Below, piece after piece: positions 1 through 8,807 of a stretch of 64,000 nucleotides of DNA (its first letter is position 1; every line of letters starts with the position of its first letter). The DNA comes from Kibdelosporangium sp. MJ126-NF4 (GTDB lineage: Bacteria > Actinomycetota > Actinomycetes > Mycobacteriales > Pseudonocardiaceae). The notes beneath the pieces were generated by a model. It saw only the letters and a list, made by a program, of their open reading frames with translations, searched no databases and had not been told where the DNA came from. The DNA lies in assembly GCF_000826545.1 (NCBI RefSeq), contig NZ_CDME01000010.1, forward strand, positions 179,795 through 243,794, written 5' to 3'. The translations under genes were made by a program, and so were the position numbers.

Positions 1-2
1 CC

Positions 3-800
3 GCGGCGGGCCGGGCGATCCTCGCCGAGAACCCCGACCACCCCGGCAGTCTCGGCGTCGCGAAATCCGAGGCCCTGCAGGCTGTTTTCGCCGACGGCAC
101 CAGCGGTTACGCCCGTGGCAGCGCGCTCAACCACGTCTGCGCGCACCAGTCGGTGATCGGCCAGGAAGCCATCAAACAGATGGATCTCGCCGACGACTAC
201 CCGGACATCGTGATCGGCTGCGCCGGTGGCGGCAGCAACCTGGCCGGTCTGTCGTTCCCGTTCCTGCGGGAGAAGCTGCGCACCGGCAAGGACGTGCGGT
301 TGATCGCGGCCGAACCGGTGGCCTGCCCGACGCTCACCCAGGGCCGGATCGCCTACGACTACGCCGACACCCGTCAGCTGACGCCGCTGTTCCGCACCCA
401 CACTCTCGGCCACCGGTTCATCCCGCCCGCTGTGCACGCCGGAGGCCTGCGGGCGCACAACATCGCGCCACTGGTCAGTCGCGCGGTCGAAGACGGGCTG
501 ATGGAAGCGGTCGCCCTGCGGCAGACCGAATGCTTCCAGGCCGGTGTGCTGTTCGCGCGGTCGGAAGGCATCGTGCCCGCGCCGGAGTCGACCCACGCGG
601 TCCGCGCCGCCGTCGACGAGGCGTTGCGTTGCCGTGAGGAAGGCGTCGGCAAGACCATTCTCTTCGGACTGTCCGGGCACGGGAACTTCGACATGGCCGC
701 GTACGAGCAGTACTTCGCCGGGCGACTGCGTGACGACACGCTGTCGGCCGAGGCGCTGGCCAGTGGCCTGGCGAGCATTCCGCAACTGGCGGCGGTCTGA
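3..800 (+). CDS. TrpB-like PLP-dependent enzyme (partial, 5' end outside window)
   Basis: C-terminal two thirds of a tryptophan-synthase-beta-like (TrpB2-type) pyridoxal-phosphate enzyme. The frame is open from base 3 to the edge, so the start lies upstream. Visible: a GSLGVAKSEA stretch, the YARGSALNHVCAHQSVIGQEA block typical of TrpB2, and the phosphate-binding glycine loop CAGGGSN in VIGCAGGGSNLAGL. TrpB2 proteins condense indole with serine or act on other amino acids; which reaction applies here cannot be read from the sequence. The next gene, an EamA exporter, begins one base after the stop, so the two are almost certainly co-transcribed, which suggests an amino-acid-like product or substrate is exported. 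Confidence 0.85.
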   Translation, partial: AAGRAILAENPDHPGSLGVAKSEALQAVFADGTSGYARGSALNHVCAHQSVIGQEAIKQMDLADDYPDIVIGCAGGGSNLAGLSFPFLREKLRTGKDVRLIAAEPVACPTLTQGRIAYDYADTRQLTPLFRTHTLGHRFIPPAVHAGGLRAHNIAPLVSRAVEDGLMEAVALRQTECFQAGVLFARSEGIVPAPESTHAVRAAVDEALRCREEGVGKTILFGLSGHGNFDMAAYEQYFAGRLRDDTLSAEALASGLASIPQLAAV

Positions 801-801
801 C

Positions 802-1701
802 ATGGTGCTGTTCCTCGCGCTCGGACTGATCTGGGGCGGCAGCCACACGTTCATCACCATCTCGCTCGGCGGGCTCACCCCGAGCCAGCTCGTGCTGGCT
901 CGGCTGGTGCTCGGTGCCGTCGTGCTGCTGGCGGTTGTCCGGCTGCGGGGGATCCGGCTGCCCGCGTTCGGTGTGGTCTGGGCCCATATCGCCATGGCGG
1001 CGGTACTCGGCCTGGTCGCACCGTTCCTGCTGCTCGCGTGGGGACAGCAGCACACGAGCGCGGGGATGGCCGGTGTGCTGATCGGCGCGATGCCGTTGAT
1101 CACGCTCGCGTTCGCGACCATGACACTGCCGTCGGAACGTGCGACCGTGCGCAAGACCGTCGGCCTGCTCGTCGGATTCGCCGGGGTGGTGCTGGTGGTC
1201 GCGCCTTGGGGCGCCGCGCCGGGCTCGCTCGGTGGGCAGGTCGCTGTGCTCGGCACCGCCGCGTGCTACGCCGCACAGGCTGTCTACATCCGCAAGGTCC
1301 TGTCCGGATTGGACATCGCACCGCTGGCGTTGGCTGCGGCGCAGGTACTCGCGGCGACCATTCTGCAGGCCGCGGTCACGCCGTTGTTCGCGTGGCACAC
1401 GCCCACCTTCACGTGGCCGGTCGTGGTGAGCATCGTGCTACTGGGCACGGTCGCGACAGGCGCGGGATACGTGCTGTACTTCCGCCTGATCCGGGACCAC
1501 GGCGCCACCACGGCGTCCGCCGTGAACTATCTCGTTCCTGTCGCCGCGGTGATCATCGGCGTGGTGACGCTGTCCGAATCGATCACCTGGAGCATGGCTG
1601 CCGGTGCGGTCATCGTCCTGCTGGGCCTCGCCATCGCCGAGAACCGACTCGGTGTGGCCCCCACCCGGGCCCGGCGCGCGGGGAAGATGACGGTTCCTTA
1701 G
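802..1701 (+). CDS. EamA/DMT-family transporter
   Basis: 299-residue, about ten-helix inner-membrane protein of the drug/metabolite transporter superfamily, with two EamA repeats (about 1-135 and 140-290). It opens directly with a hydrophobic helix (MVLFLALGLIWGGSHTFI) and shows the EamA pattern LARLVLGAVVLL and, near the end, AVNYLVPVAAVIIGVV. The ATG at 802 lies one base after the TrpB-like stop, so translation is probably coupled. Members export amino acids and other small metabolites; the substrate is unknown. A strong bidirectional hairpin follows. Confidence 0.88.
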   Translation: MVLFLALGLIWGGSHTFITISLGGLTPSQLVLARLVLGAVVLLAVVRLRGIRLPAFGVVWAHIAMAAVLGLVAPFLLLAWGQQHTSAGMAGVLIGAMPLITLAFATMTLPSERATVRKTVGLLVGFAGVVLVVAPWGAAPGSLGGQVAVLGTAACYAAQAVYIRKVLSGLDIAPLALAAAQVLAATILQAAVTPLFAWHTPTFTWPVVVSIVLLGTVATGAGYVLYFRLIRDHGATTASAVNYLVPVAAVIIGVVTLSESITWSMAAGAVIVLLGLAIAENRLGVAPTRARRAGKMTVP

Positions 1702-1711
1702 CCTGCCTGAG

Positions 1712-1754
1712 GGCTTATGGGGAACGGGGTTTCTCCCACCGTTCCCCATAAGCC
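1712..1754. terminator. Bidirectional intrinsic-type hairpin terminator
   Basis: A perfect 16-bp inverted repeat (1712-1727 and 1739-1754; arm GGCTTATGGGGAACGG) with an 11-nt loop lies between two convergent genes that end at 1701 (+) and 1757 (-). Position and stem strength fit a shared terminator; there is no long U tract. Confidence 0.8.
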
Positions 1755-1756
1755 GT

Positions 1757-2074
1757 TCACGCGGCGAATCCGGCTGTCTGGCGCCAGATCCTGCCGTTCC
1801 GGATGACGAGTGTGCCGAAGGCGTCCAGTGTTCGGCCGTTGACCTTCATGGTGGCGCGGTAGAACACCGTGTCGCCGCCTTCGGCGTACTGGGTCAGCTC
1901 CACCAGTTCCGGCTTGGCCGTCAGGTAGCCGCGCATGGTTTCCCTGACCTCGTCGATGCCGGTCGCGACACGGTCGAACCGGATGAGCGTGGCGTCGGGC
2001 GCGTAGTTGTCCAGCAGGGCGTCCAGGTCGCCGTCCGCGAGGCAGTCGAGCTGCTTCTGGAAGACCGGGTGCAT
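1757..2074 (-). CDS. NTF2-like/SnoaL-like small protein
   Basis: 105-residue single-domain protein of the nuclear-transport-factor-2-like fold: N-terminal helix with the LADGDLDALLDNYAPDATL pattern, then a beta sheet ending in GTLVIRNGRIWRQTAGF. Such proteins are cyclases, isomerases, dehydratases or ligand binders; no catalytic residues can be assigned. The ATG has a very strong Shine-Dalgarno (GAGGAGG, five bases upstream). It is divergent from two further NTF2-like genes at 2168 and 2609, so the 94-bp gap between them is probably a shared promoter region. Confidence 0.82.
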   Translation of the reverse strand: MHPVFQKQLDCLADGDLDALLDNYAPDATLIRFDRVATGIDEVRETMRGYLTAKPELVELTQYAEGGDTVFYRATMKVNGRTLDAFGTLVIRNGRIWRQTAGFAA

Positions 2075-2167
2075 GGTTCCTCCTCGTCGATGTTTGTTCC
2101 GACAGTAGACACGCGTTCACGGCCAACGGATCCGTGACCGGACGAAGTCCGAACGGGAAGGTGTGTG

Positions 2168-2599
2168 ATGACCGAGCGGCTCACTGAGCAGTCGATCAGG
2201 AAACTCGTGGACGACTGGTACCTCGCGCTCGATCGGCACGAGGATTTCGAAACCGTGCGGGGCATGGTGGTCGACGACGGGCTGGAGATGCGGTTCCCGG
2301 AGACGACCGCACGAGGTCACGCCGGGTTCGGCGAGTGGTACAAGGCCGTGACCAACAAGTTCTTCGACGAACTGCACGAAGTGACCGACGTGTCCGCCGC
2401 CATCGATGGCGACAAGGCGACCGTCCTGGTACGAGTGAACTGGCAGGCCACGGTTTGGAATCCGCCTGAGCCGCACAGCGTGTGGCTCGGATTCGACGCC
2501 GACCAGACGTGGGTCGTGGTCGCGGGGGAGCACGGGCCTCAGATCAGGACCTACGTCGTCAACGAACTCGTGCCGATGGCCGGTTCGGCCTCGTTGTGA
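2168..2599 (+). CDS. NTF2-like/SnoaL-like protein
   Basis: 143-residue NTF2-fold protein (nuclear transport factor 2 family): LVDDWYLALDRHEDFETV at the N-terminus and a YKAVTNKFFDELHEV helix in the middle. The ATG at 2168 is preferred over the in-frame GTG at 2165 because it has better spacing from GGAAGG at 2156-2162. First gene of a run of four (NTF2, NTF2, GMC oxidoreductase, VOC protein) with gaps of 9 nt or overlaps, so probably an operon. Could be a polyketide-cyclase-like or epoxide-hydrolase-like enzyme; function unassigned. Confidence 0.8.
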   Translation: MTERLTEQSIRKLVDDWYLALDRHEDFETVRGMVVDDGLEMRFPETTARGHAGFGEWYKAVTNKFFDELHEVTDVSAAIDGDKATVLVRVNWQATVWNPPEPHSVWLGFDADQTWVVVAGEHGPQIRTYVVNELVPMAGSASL

Positions 2600-2608
2600 G
2601 GAGCAGTC

Positions 2609-2977
2609 GTGAACACCAGGGATGTACTGGCGAAATACTACGAGTACGCCAACGCGGGGGACTGGGACCGCTGGTGTGACCTCTTCGCCGAGCGCATGGT
2701 GATGGACGAGCAACTCGCCGGACGCGTCGAAGGCCGCGCCCAGTTGCGCACGATGATGCGCGGCTTCGACGGGATGTACGCGGAGTTCCGCAACACGCCC
2801 CAACGGATGCTCGTCGAAGGCGCGGAAGGTGTGGTGGTCTCGCGGATCACCGCGACGACGGCGAGCGGTGACAGCATCGAGGCGGACGTGATGAACTACT
2901 TCCGTGTCGAGGACGGCCTGATCGCGTACATGAGCAACGTGCACGACACCGTCCCGTTCCAGGTGTTGGCGTCATGA
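2609..2977 (+). CDS. NTF2-like/SnoaL-like protein
   Basis: 122-residue NTF2-fold protein with the canonical KYYEYANAGDWDRWCDLF opening and a C-terminal NYFRVEDGLIAYMSNVHDTVPF strand pair. GTG start, preceded by GAGGAG. It follows the previous NTF2-like gene by 9 nt and its last four bases overlap the ATG of the GMC oxidoreductase (ATGA), so it is translationally coupled to it. The tandem pair could form a heteromer or act on successive intermediates; this is inference. Confidence 0.82.
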   Translation: MNTRDVLAKYYEYANAGDWDRWCDLFAERMVMDEQLAGRVEGRAQLRTMMRGFDGMYAEFRNTPQRMLVEGAEGVVVSRITATTASGDSIEADVMNYFRVEDGLIAYMSNVHDTVPFQVLAS

Positions 2978-4443
2978 ACGAGTTCGACTACATCGTGGTC
3001 GGCGCGGGCGCGGCCGGAAGCGTGCTGGCGAACCGGCTGTCCGCCGACGGCGCAAGCGTTCTCCTGCTGGAGGCGGGCGGTGCAGAACTGCCCGCGGACG
3101 TCGTCGACCCCGCCGGATGGCTGCGGCTGCACGGCGGTCCGGTGGACTGGGCCTACCGCAGCATCCCGCAGCCGGGGCTGCTCGGCCGGTCCACACTGGA
3201 ACCACGGGGCCGCGGGCTCGGCGGAACCAGCAACCTGTACGCGATGATGCACGTCCGCGGCCACCCCTCGGACTTCGACAACTGGGCGTACCACGGCGCG
3301 GCGGGCTGGTCCTATCAGGACGTTCTGCCGTACTTCGACGAGCTCGAGCCACCCGCCACCCACGCGGGCGACGAGGGCAACCCGGCCTCGCGAGCCTTCA
3401 TCGAGGCCTGCCGGGAGTTGGGCTACAAGGAGCTCGACGACTTCAACACCAGCGACCTGTCCGGTGCGGGCTGGCACCGTCTCGACATCAAGGACGGGCA
3501 ACGCCACGGCGTGCGTGCGGCCTACCTGGAGCCCGTGTTCGACCGGCCCAACCTCACGGTCCGCACCCACGCCCACGTGACCCGGTTGCTGATCAGTCAG
3601 CACGAATGCGCGGGTGTCCAGTACCGGTGGCGCTCCGAAACGGTGACAGCCCACGCGCGTGCCGAGGTGGTGCTGGCCGCCGGGGCGATCGAGTCGCCGA
3701 AACTGCTGATGCTGTCCGGGATCGGACACCCCAGTGAGCTCGCCGAGTTCGACATCCCGGTGACAGCGCCACTTCCAGGTGTGGGCAGGAACTTCCACAA
3801 CCACGTGCTGACCGGCGTGATGACCGAGGCGTGCGCGGACGTCGCGCCGCCTGCGCACAATTTCTCCGAGAGCGCGTTGTTCGCGACCTCGCAGTCCGGG
3901 CTGCCGTCGCCCGATGTGCAGCTGGCCTTCGTCCATGCGCCGTTCTATCCGTTGCTCGCCGGGCACCACCCGAACTCGGTGAGCATCCTGCCCGGAGTGG
4001 TCCGGCCGGTGTCCCGGGGCTGGGTACGGCTGGCCAGCGCGGATCCGTTCGGCAAACCGTTGGTGCACCCCAACTACCTCGGTGATCGCGCCGACGTCGA
4101 ACGACTGGTGTACGCCGTCCGCCTGGCGCGGGCGCTGGTGTCCACGCGGGCGTTCGCCGACTGGAACAAGCTGGAAGTTGTTCCGGGCGCGAGCGTCTAC
4201 GGCGACTGGGCGTTGCGTGACTTCGTGCGCGAGCACGCCGACAGCTACCACCACCACGCCGGGTCCTGCCGGATGGGGATCGACGACGAGTCCGTTGTGG
4301 ACCCGAGTCTGCAGGTGCACGGTGTGACCGGACTGCGGATCGCCGACGCCAGCGTGATGCCCGCCCTGCCGTCGTGCAATCCGCACACCACGGTGCTGAT
4401 GATCGCCGCGCGAGCGGCGGACCTCATCAGGGCCGTGGCGTGA
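2974..4443 (+). CDS. GMC-family FAD-dependent oxidoreductase
   Basis: 489-residue glucose-methanol-choline oxidoreductase. Seen: N-terminal dinucleotide fold (DYIVVGAGAAGSVLANRL, residues 4-21) with LLLEAG, GMC signature 1 around RGLGGTSNLYAMMHVRGH, signature 2 AGAIESPKLLMLSGIG, and the C-terminal active-site region YHHHAGSCRMG followed by NPHTTVLMIAARAADLI. Oxidises an alcohol to carbonyl with FAD; substrate unknown. Coupled upstream (4-nt overlap) to an NTF2-like gene and downstream (1-nt TGATG overlap) to a VOC gene. No signal peptide, so cytoplasmic. Confidence 0.93.
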   Translation: MNEFDYIVVGAGAAGSVLANRLSADGASVLLLEAGGAELPADVVDPAGWLRLHGGPVDWAYRSIPQPGLLGRSTLEPRGRGLGGTSNLYAMMHVRGHPSDFDNWAYHGAAGWSYQDVLPYFDELEPPATHAGDEGNPASRAFIEACRELGYKELDDFNTSDLSGAGWHRLDIKDGQRHGVRAAYLEPVFDRPNLTVRTHAHVTRLLISQHECAGVQYRWRSETVTAHARAEVVLAAGAIESPKLLMLSGIGHPSELAEFDIPVTAPLPGVGRNFHNHVLTGVMTEACADVAPPAHNFSESALFATSQSGLPSPDVQLAFVHAPFYPLLAGHHPNSVSILPGVVRPVSRGWVRLASADPFGKPLVHPNYLGDRADVERLVYAVRLARALVSTRAFADWNKLEVVPGASVYGDWALRDFVREHADSYHHHAGSCRMGIDDESVVDPSLQVHGVTGLRIADASVMPALPSCNPHTTVLMIAARAADLIRAVA

Positions 4444-4820
4444 TGCGATGGTCCCATGTGGCGTTGAACTGCGTGGACGTCGACCGGACCGAGGCGTTCT
4501 ACCGGCAGTTCGGATTCACCCGTGTCGCCACCTTCGGTGACATCGTGTTCCTGGGCAACGGATCCGTGCATCTGGAGCTGTTCCCGGCCGACGGCGGTGC
4601 TGCGGTGCCTGGACAACGCGACGGGCCAGGTGCCGCCGGAGTGGTGCGGCACCTGGCGTTCCAGGTCGCGGACGTCGAGGGGGTTGTCGCCGGGCTGGAC
4701 GCTGAGGTCACGTTGGGGCCGTTGGGGTTCGACGAGTTCGTCCCCGGTTGGCGCACGGTGTGGGTGCGGGATCCGGACGGCGTCATCGTCGAACTCAGCC
4801 AGGGCTTCCCTGAATCCTAG
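4443..4820 (+). CDS. VOC-family protein (glyoxalase/bleomycin-resistance fold)
   Basis: 125-residue vicinal-oxygen-chelate domain: begins MRWSHVALNCVDVDRTEAFY and has the typical HLAFQVADVEGVVA second half and WVRDPDGVIVELSQGF ending with the metal-ligand glutamate. Starts on the last base of the GMC stop codon, so it belongs to the same transcription unit. Its last 26 bases overlap the 3' end of the convergent regulator gene. Function (isomerase, dioxygenase, or drug binding) cannot be told. Confidence 0.88.
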   Translation: MRWSHVALNCVDVDRTEAFYRQFGFTRVATFGDIVFLGNGSVHLELFPADGGAAVPGQRDGPGAAGVVRHLAFQVADVEGVVAGLDAEVTLGPLGFDEFVPGWRTVWVRDPDGVIVELSQGFPES

Positions 4821-7764
4821 CCGTGATGCGGTCGACGTCCGCGCGTTCCCCCGGCGGCAGTGGAGCGCCGACGGCCGCACGCGCCTCGGCCGCCTCGGCG
4901 AGCAGAGTCTCGGCCTTGTCGTGGTGTCCGGCAAGGGAATGGGCCCCGGCCAGTCCTTCCTTGGCCAACGCGATCGAGCGCGGGTCGCCACTGGCCGCCG
5001 CGGTGTCCAGTGACGTCGTGTGCCAGGACAACGCCTGGTCTGCCTGGCCCCTGAGTTCGGCGATGAACCCCAGTTCCGCCGTGGCCAGCGCCACACCGGG
5101 GGAGTAGCGCACACGTTCGTGCCAGTCCAGGATCTGGTGCAGCAGCTTCTCGGCGTCCGCCAGGTCGCCCGCGCGCCGGGCGCCCAGTGCCAGGCCGAGA
5201 TCGGCGTGCACGATCCCGGCGTGGTAGCCGTGTTCCGCGGCGAGCCGCCGTGCCTGGCTGTGCCGCGACTCGGCCAGTGGCAGGTCGCCGGACAGCAGGT
5301 CCAGCCGGGCGAGTCCGGTGAGCTGGTCGGCCACGTCCAACCAGAGCTGATGCCGGTGGGCCTGCTCCAGCGCGGCCGTGCGCAGCCGCACCGCCGTCGG
5401 GTAGTCGCCGGTGATCTCCGCGAGAGAGGCCAGGGTGTGGCTCGCCTGGGAACGGCCCCACGCGTCACCGAGTGACTCGAACACCCCCAGCGCGGCACTG
5501 GCCTGGTCGTGAGCGGTGGTCAGCGCACCACGCATGATCGACTGGAACGAGGTGACCGCCAGGTGCGCTGCCCGCAGCCACGGGTCTGTCGTGGACACCG
5601 CCGAGAGACGAGCCGCGCTGGCCGCCAGGTCGCCACCCGTGATGTAGAGGCAGACGCCGAGAAACCAGGCCGCGTCCGGGTCCGTTGTCGGTTGCCCGGT
5701 CGCCGATGCGCGGGCTTTCTCGTCTGCGCCGCCCCGCCGCAGCAGCGCGAACCCGGTCAGCCACGCGGAGACCGAGTCACGCACCGGATGTTCGCCCGGC
5801 AGGTCCAGCACGCGCTGGAGGTGACGTTCGGCCTCGCTGAGCCTGCCGCGCAGGAACCAGTACCAGACCAGGGCTCGGGCCAGCCGCAAGGCGCCGTCCA
5901 GGTCCGCGTTTCGTGTGGCGGTGTCCAGCGCGTGGCTCAGGTTCGCCGACTCGCTGTCCAGGCGGGGAAGCCACTGCTGCGCCCGCGCGTCACGCAGACG
6001 CGCTTGTTCGGCGAGGTCCAGGTAGTAGGCCAGGTGCCGGGACTGGAGATCCGCGAGCTCGTTCGCGTCGGCCAGACGGGCACGGGCATAGTCGCCAATG
6101 GACTCCAGCAGCCGGTACCGAGGTCCTTCGGCGACCACCACCAGTGACCTGTCGACCAGCCGGGACAGCACATCGAGGACGTCCCCGGCCGCCAGCAGCC
6201 CGTCCGCGGAGACCGTTTCGGCGGCGGCCATGGTGCTGCCCTCGGCGTGGACCGACAGGCGGCGCAACAGGATCCGCTCCGGTTCGGTGAGCAGCTCCCA
6301 GCTCCAGTCGATCACCGCGCGCAGCGTGCGCTGGCGGGGTGGGGCGATCCGGCCGCCGGTGGTCAGCAGCCGGAACCGGTCATCCATTCTGGACAGCAGG
6401 TCCGGCGGGCCGAGCAGCCTCAACCGGGGCGCCGCCAGTTCCAGCGCGAGCGGCAGGCCGTCCAGCCGGAGACAGAGCGCGGTCAGGACGCCCCGGTCGG
6501 CCGTGCTCAGGTCGGCACCCGCGGCCTCGGCCCGGGTGACCAGCAGCCGGACCGCGTCCGCCGGGGCGAGCGGAAGCACGATGTGCACCCGTTCCCCTGG
6601 CACGACCAGCGGTTCCCGGCTGGTGGCCAGTACCCGCAGCTCAGGCGCGGCCCGCAGCAGGAACGCCACCAGATCGGCGACCGCGGCCACGACGTGCTCG
6701 CAGTTGTCCAGTACCAGCAGCATGCGCTGATCCCGCAGCGCCGCCGCCAGGTGCGCGGGCAGATCGCCGCCCGATTCCTCACGCATGTGCAGCACACGAG
6801 CCACCGCTTCGGTCACGTCGTCCACTGTCGACGCGGCCAGGTCGACCAACCACACGCCGTCCGGGAAGTCGCCCGCGTTCCCGGCGGCGGCGAGCGCGAG
6901 GCTGGTCTTGCCGACACCGCCCGGCCCGGTCAACGTGACCAGCCGATGGGCCCCGAGCAGGGCACGGACGGCGCCGACCGCGTGCTCACGGCCGATCAGG
7001 TGGGTGAGCGCGGCGGGCAGGTTGGTCCGGGGCCGTGCCGCGACTCGCAGGCCGGGATCCTGGCGCAGGATCGACTCGTGCAGCGCGGTCAGCTCCGGAC
7101 CGGGATCCGCGCCCAGTTCGTCCGCGAGCCGTTCCCGCAGTTCGGCATAGCCCGCCAGCGCCTCAGCCTGCTGCCCGGCCAGATACAGGGCACGCAGGTG
7201 CGCTGCACGCAACCGTTCCCGCAGCGGATGCCGTTCGGCAAGGTCACTCAGGCTCGCGAGCACCGCGCCGACCTCACCCAGCTCCAGCCGCGTCTCGGCC
7301 AACAGTTCCTGCGCCACCAGCCGCTGCTCCGCCAGCCGGTGTGCGACCGGGCGGGCGAAGTCCTCGTCGGCGAACTCCGCGAACGCCTGGCCCCGCCACA
7401 GGTCCAGCGCATCCACCAGTAGTTCGGCTCTGGCACGCGTCGGCGCGTCCTCAGCGGCGCCCAGCAGGTCGGCGAACTGCTGGGCGTCGGTCTCGGCACG
7501 CAGCCGATACCCGGCCGGACCCGACTCCACCAGGTGCGGGCCGATGGCTCGCCGCAGGCGGGACACCTTCGTCTGCAGCGCCCCCAACGGGTTCGCGGGC
7601 AGCTCGGCACCCCAGAGATCCAGCAGCAGCCGGTCCGCCGACACCGACTCGCCCTCGCGGGCGAGCAACGCGGCGAGCAGAACACGGACCTTGGCCTCCG
7701 GCACCAGCACCAGGTCACCTGCGGGCGTCCACACCGCCAGCGGACCGAGCACCCCGAAACGCAC
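4795..7764 (-). CDS. AfsR/SARP-family transcriptional regulator with NB-ARC ATPase and TPR-like region
   Basis: 989 residues. Order: winged-helix OmpR/SARP DNA-binding domain (about 1-90, MRFGVLGPLAVW to VSRLRRAIGPH), bacterial transcriptional activation domain (95-245), STAND/NB-ARC ATPase (about 260-520; Walker A TGPGGVGKTS near 281, Walker B LLVLDNCEHV near 350), and a long helical repeat C-terminus. GTG start. AfsR-type proteins activate secondary-metabolic or stress genes after an ATP-dependent switch. Divergent from the imine-reductase-like gene at 7832 with a 67-bp gap. Its 3' end overlaps the convergent VOC gene by 26 bp. A paralogue of the same architecture lies at 45038-47653. Confidence 0.92.
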   Translation of the reverse strand: MRFGVLGPLAVWTPAGDLVLVPEAKVRVLLAALLAREGESVSADRLLLDLWGAELPANPLGALQTKVSRLRRAIGPHLVESGPAGYRLRAETDAQQFADLLGAAEDAPTRARAELLVDALDLWRGQAFAEFADEDFARPVAHRLAEQRLVAQELLAETRLELGEVGAVLASLSDLAERHPLRERLRAAHLRALYLAGQQAEALAGYAELRERLADELGADPGPELTALHESILRQDPGLRVAARPRTNLPAALTHLIGREHAVGAVRALLGAHRLVTLTGPGGVGKTSLALAAAGNAGDFPDGVWLVDLAASTVDDVTEAVARVLHMREESGGDLPAHLAAALRDQRMLLVLDNCEHVVAAVADLVAFLLRAAPELRVLATSREPLVVPGERVHIVLPLAPADAVRLLVTRAEAAGADLSTADRGVLTALCLRLDGLPLALELAAPRLRLLGPPDLLSRMDDRFRLLTTGGRIAPPRQRTLRAVIDWSWELLTEPERILLRRLSVHAEGSTMAAAETVSADGLLAAGDVLDVLSRLVDRSLVVVAEGPRYRLLESIGDYARARLADANELADLQSRHLAYYLDLAEQARLRDARAQQWLPRLDSESANLSHALDTATRNADLDGALRLARALVWYWFLRGRLSEAERHLQRVLDLPGEHPVRDSVSAWLTGFALLRRGGADEKARASATGQPTTDPDAAWFLGVCLYITGGDLAASAARLSAVSTTDPWLRAAHLAVTSFQSIMRGALTTAHDQASAALGVFESLGDAWGRSQASHTLASLAEITGDYPTAVRLRTAALEQAHRHQLWLDVADQLTGLARLDLLSGDLPLAESRHSQARRLAAEHGYHAGIVHADLGLALGARRAGDLADAEKLLHQILDWHERVRYSPGVALATAELGFIAELRGQADQALSWHTTSLDTAAASGDPRSIALAKEGLAGAHSLAGHHDKAETLLAEAAEARAAVGAPLPPGERADVDRITARIQGSPG

Positions 7765-7831
7765 GCACCAACCGTACCCGCTGTCGGCCGACCGCCAGCG
7801 AACCGAAAGTGCAGGCAGGCACCGTGATCAC

Positions 7832-8713
7832 ATGACCAAGGACAACGACAAGGCCCCGGTCAGCGTGATCGGACTGGGCAGGCTCGGCGCCGCACTGGCA
7901 GCGGCGTTCCTCGCCAACGGCCACCCGACCACCGTGTGGAACCGAACTCCGGCGAAGGCCGCGCCACTGGCGGCCAAGGGCGCGACCGTGGCCGGTTCGG
8001 TCGCCGAGGCCGTGGCGGCCAGCCCTCTGGTGCTGATCGTGGTGCTCGACCACGCCGCCGCACGTGCCCTGCTCGAACCCGCGGCGGACGATCTACGCGG
8101 CCGGACCCTGCTCAACGTCAGCTCCAGCGCACCCGACGACATCCGCGCACTGGCGCGGTGGGCCACCGGGCACGGGGCCGACTACCTGGACGCGGCGGTG
8201 ATGGCCGTCCCACAGGCCATCGGCACTCCCGACGCCCAGGTCCTGTTCAGCGGCTCGACCACCGCGTTCGAGCGCTACGGCGAGCAGCTCGGCATCCTGG
8301 GCAGCACCCGGTACCTCGCCGACGATCCAGGCGTGGCCGAGCTGTACAGCCTCGGCCTGCTCAGCGCCGCCTACGGCACGCTGTTCGGGTTCGTGCACGG
8401 CACCGCCCTGCTCGACTCGGCACAGGTGAAGCCGACCGAGTTCCTCGGCCTTGCCGTGCCGTGGCTGAACGGGATGCTGGCCTTCCTGCCCGCGCTGGCC
8501 GGGGAGATCGAGAGGGGGGACTACACCGGCGGCGAGTCCAGCCTGGAGATCAACCTGCAGGCACTGGAGTGGATCGAGGCCGCCAGCCGCGGCGCGGGCG
8601 TCGACCCCGGTTTCATCCTGCCCACATTGGACCTCGTACGGCAGCGCCTCACGGTCGCCAAGCCGACCGACAGCGTCGCAGGGGTGTTCGAGGTCATGCG
8701 CGGCAACTCTTAA
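7832..8713 (+). CDS. NAD(P)-dependent oxidoreductase, imine-reductase/6PGDH-like
   Basis: 293 residues. N-terminal Rossmann domain with VIGLGRLGAALAAAFLANGH then WNRTPAKAAPLAAKGA, as in the beta-hydroxyacid dehydrogenase/imine-reductase group; helical C-terminal domain typical of imine reductases (YSLGLLSAAYGTLFGFVHG). The WNRT motif after the second strand suggests NADPH preference (family knowledge). Family members reduce imines, beta-keto acids or semialdehydes. It is divergent from an AfsR/SARP regulator, which is the obvious candidate to control it. Confidence 0.85.
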   Translation: MTKDNDKAPVSVIGLGRLGAALAAAFLANGHPTTVWNRTPAKAAPLAAKGATVAGSVAEAVAASPLVLIVVLDHAAARALLEPAADDLRGRTLLNVSSSAPDDIRALARWATGHGADYLDAAVMAVPQAIGTPDAQVLFSGSTTAFERYGEQLGILGSTRYLADDPGVAELYSLGLLSAAYGTLFGFVHGTALLDSAQVKPTEFLGLAVPWLNGMLAFLPALAGEIERGDYTGGESSLEINLQALEWIEAASRGAGVDPGFILPTLDLVRQRLTVAKPTDSVAGVFEVMRGNS

Positions 8714-8749
8714 CGCTGTGACCAGACCCGTTTCCGGCGTGGTTGGGAC

Positions 8750-8805
8750 GCAACGAAGGCCGCCTTGGTTGCGGCGAGTGCACCGAAGGCCACATTGGTT
8801 GCGCG
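8750..8805. repeat. Two 20-bp direct repeats forming terminator-like hairpins between convergent genes
   Basis: Copies at 8754-8773 and 8784-8803 share CGAAGGCC and TTGGTTGCG at a 30-bp period. The first, extended to 8750, is a near-perfect palindrome (GCAAC/GTTGC outside, AAGGC/GCCTT inside, one mismatched pair). Lies between genes ending at 8713 (+) and 8808 (-), so it probably works as a bidirectional terminator; similar elements may recur in this genome. Confidence 0.6.
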
Positions 8806-8807
8806 GG

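Noticed and set aside
2896..4386. 496-codon minus-strand frame opposite the GMC oxidoreductase
   Set aside because: Antisense shadow; the plus strand carries all GMC signatures.
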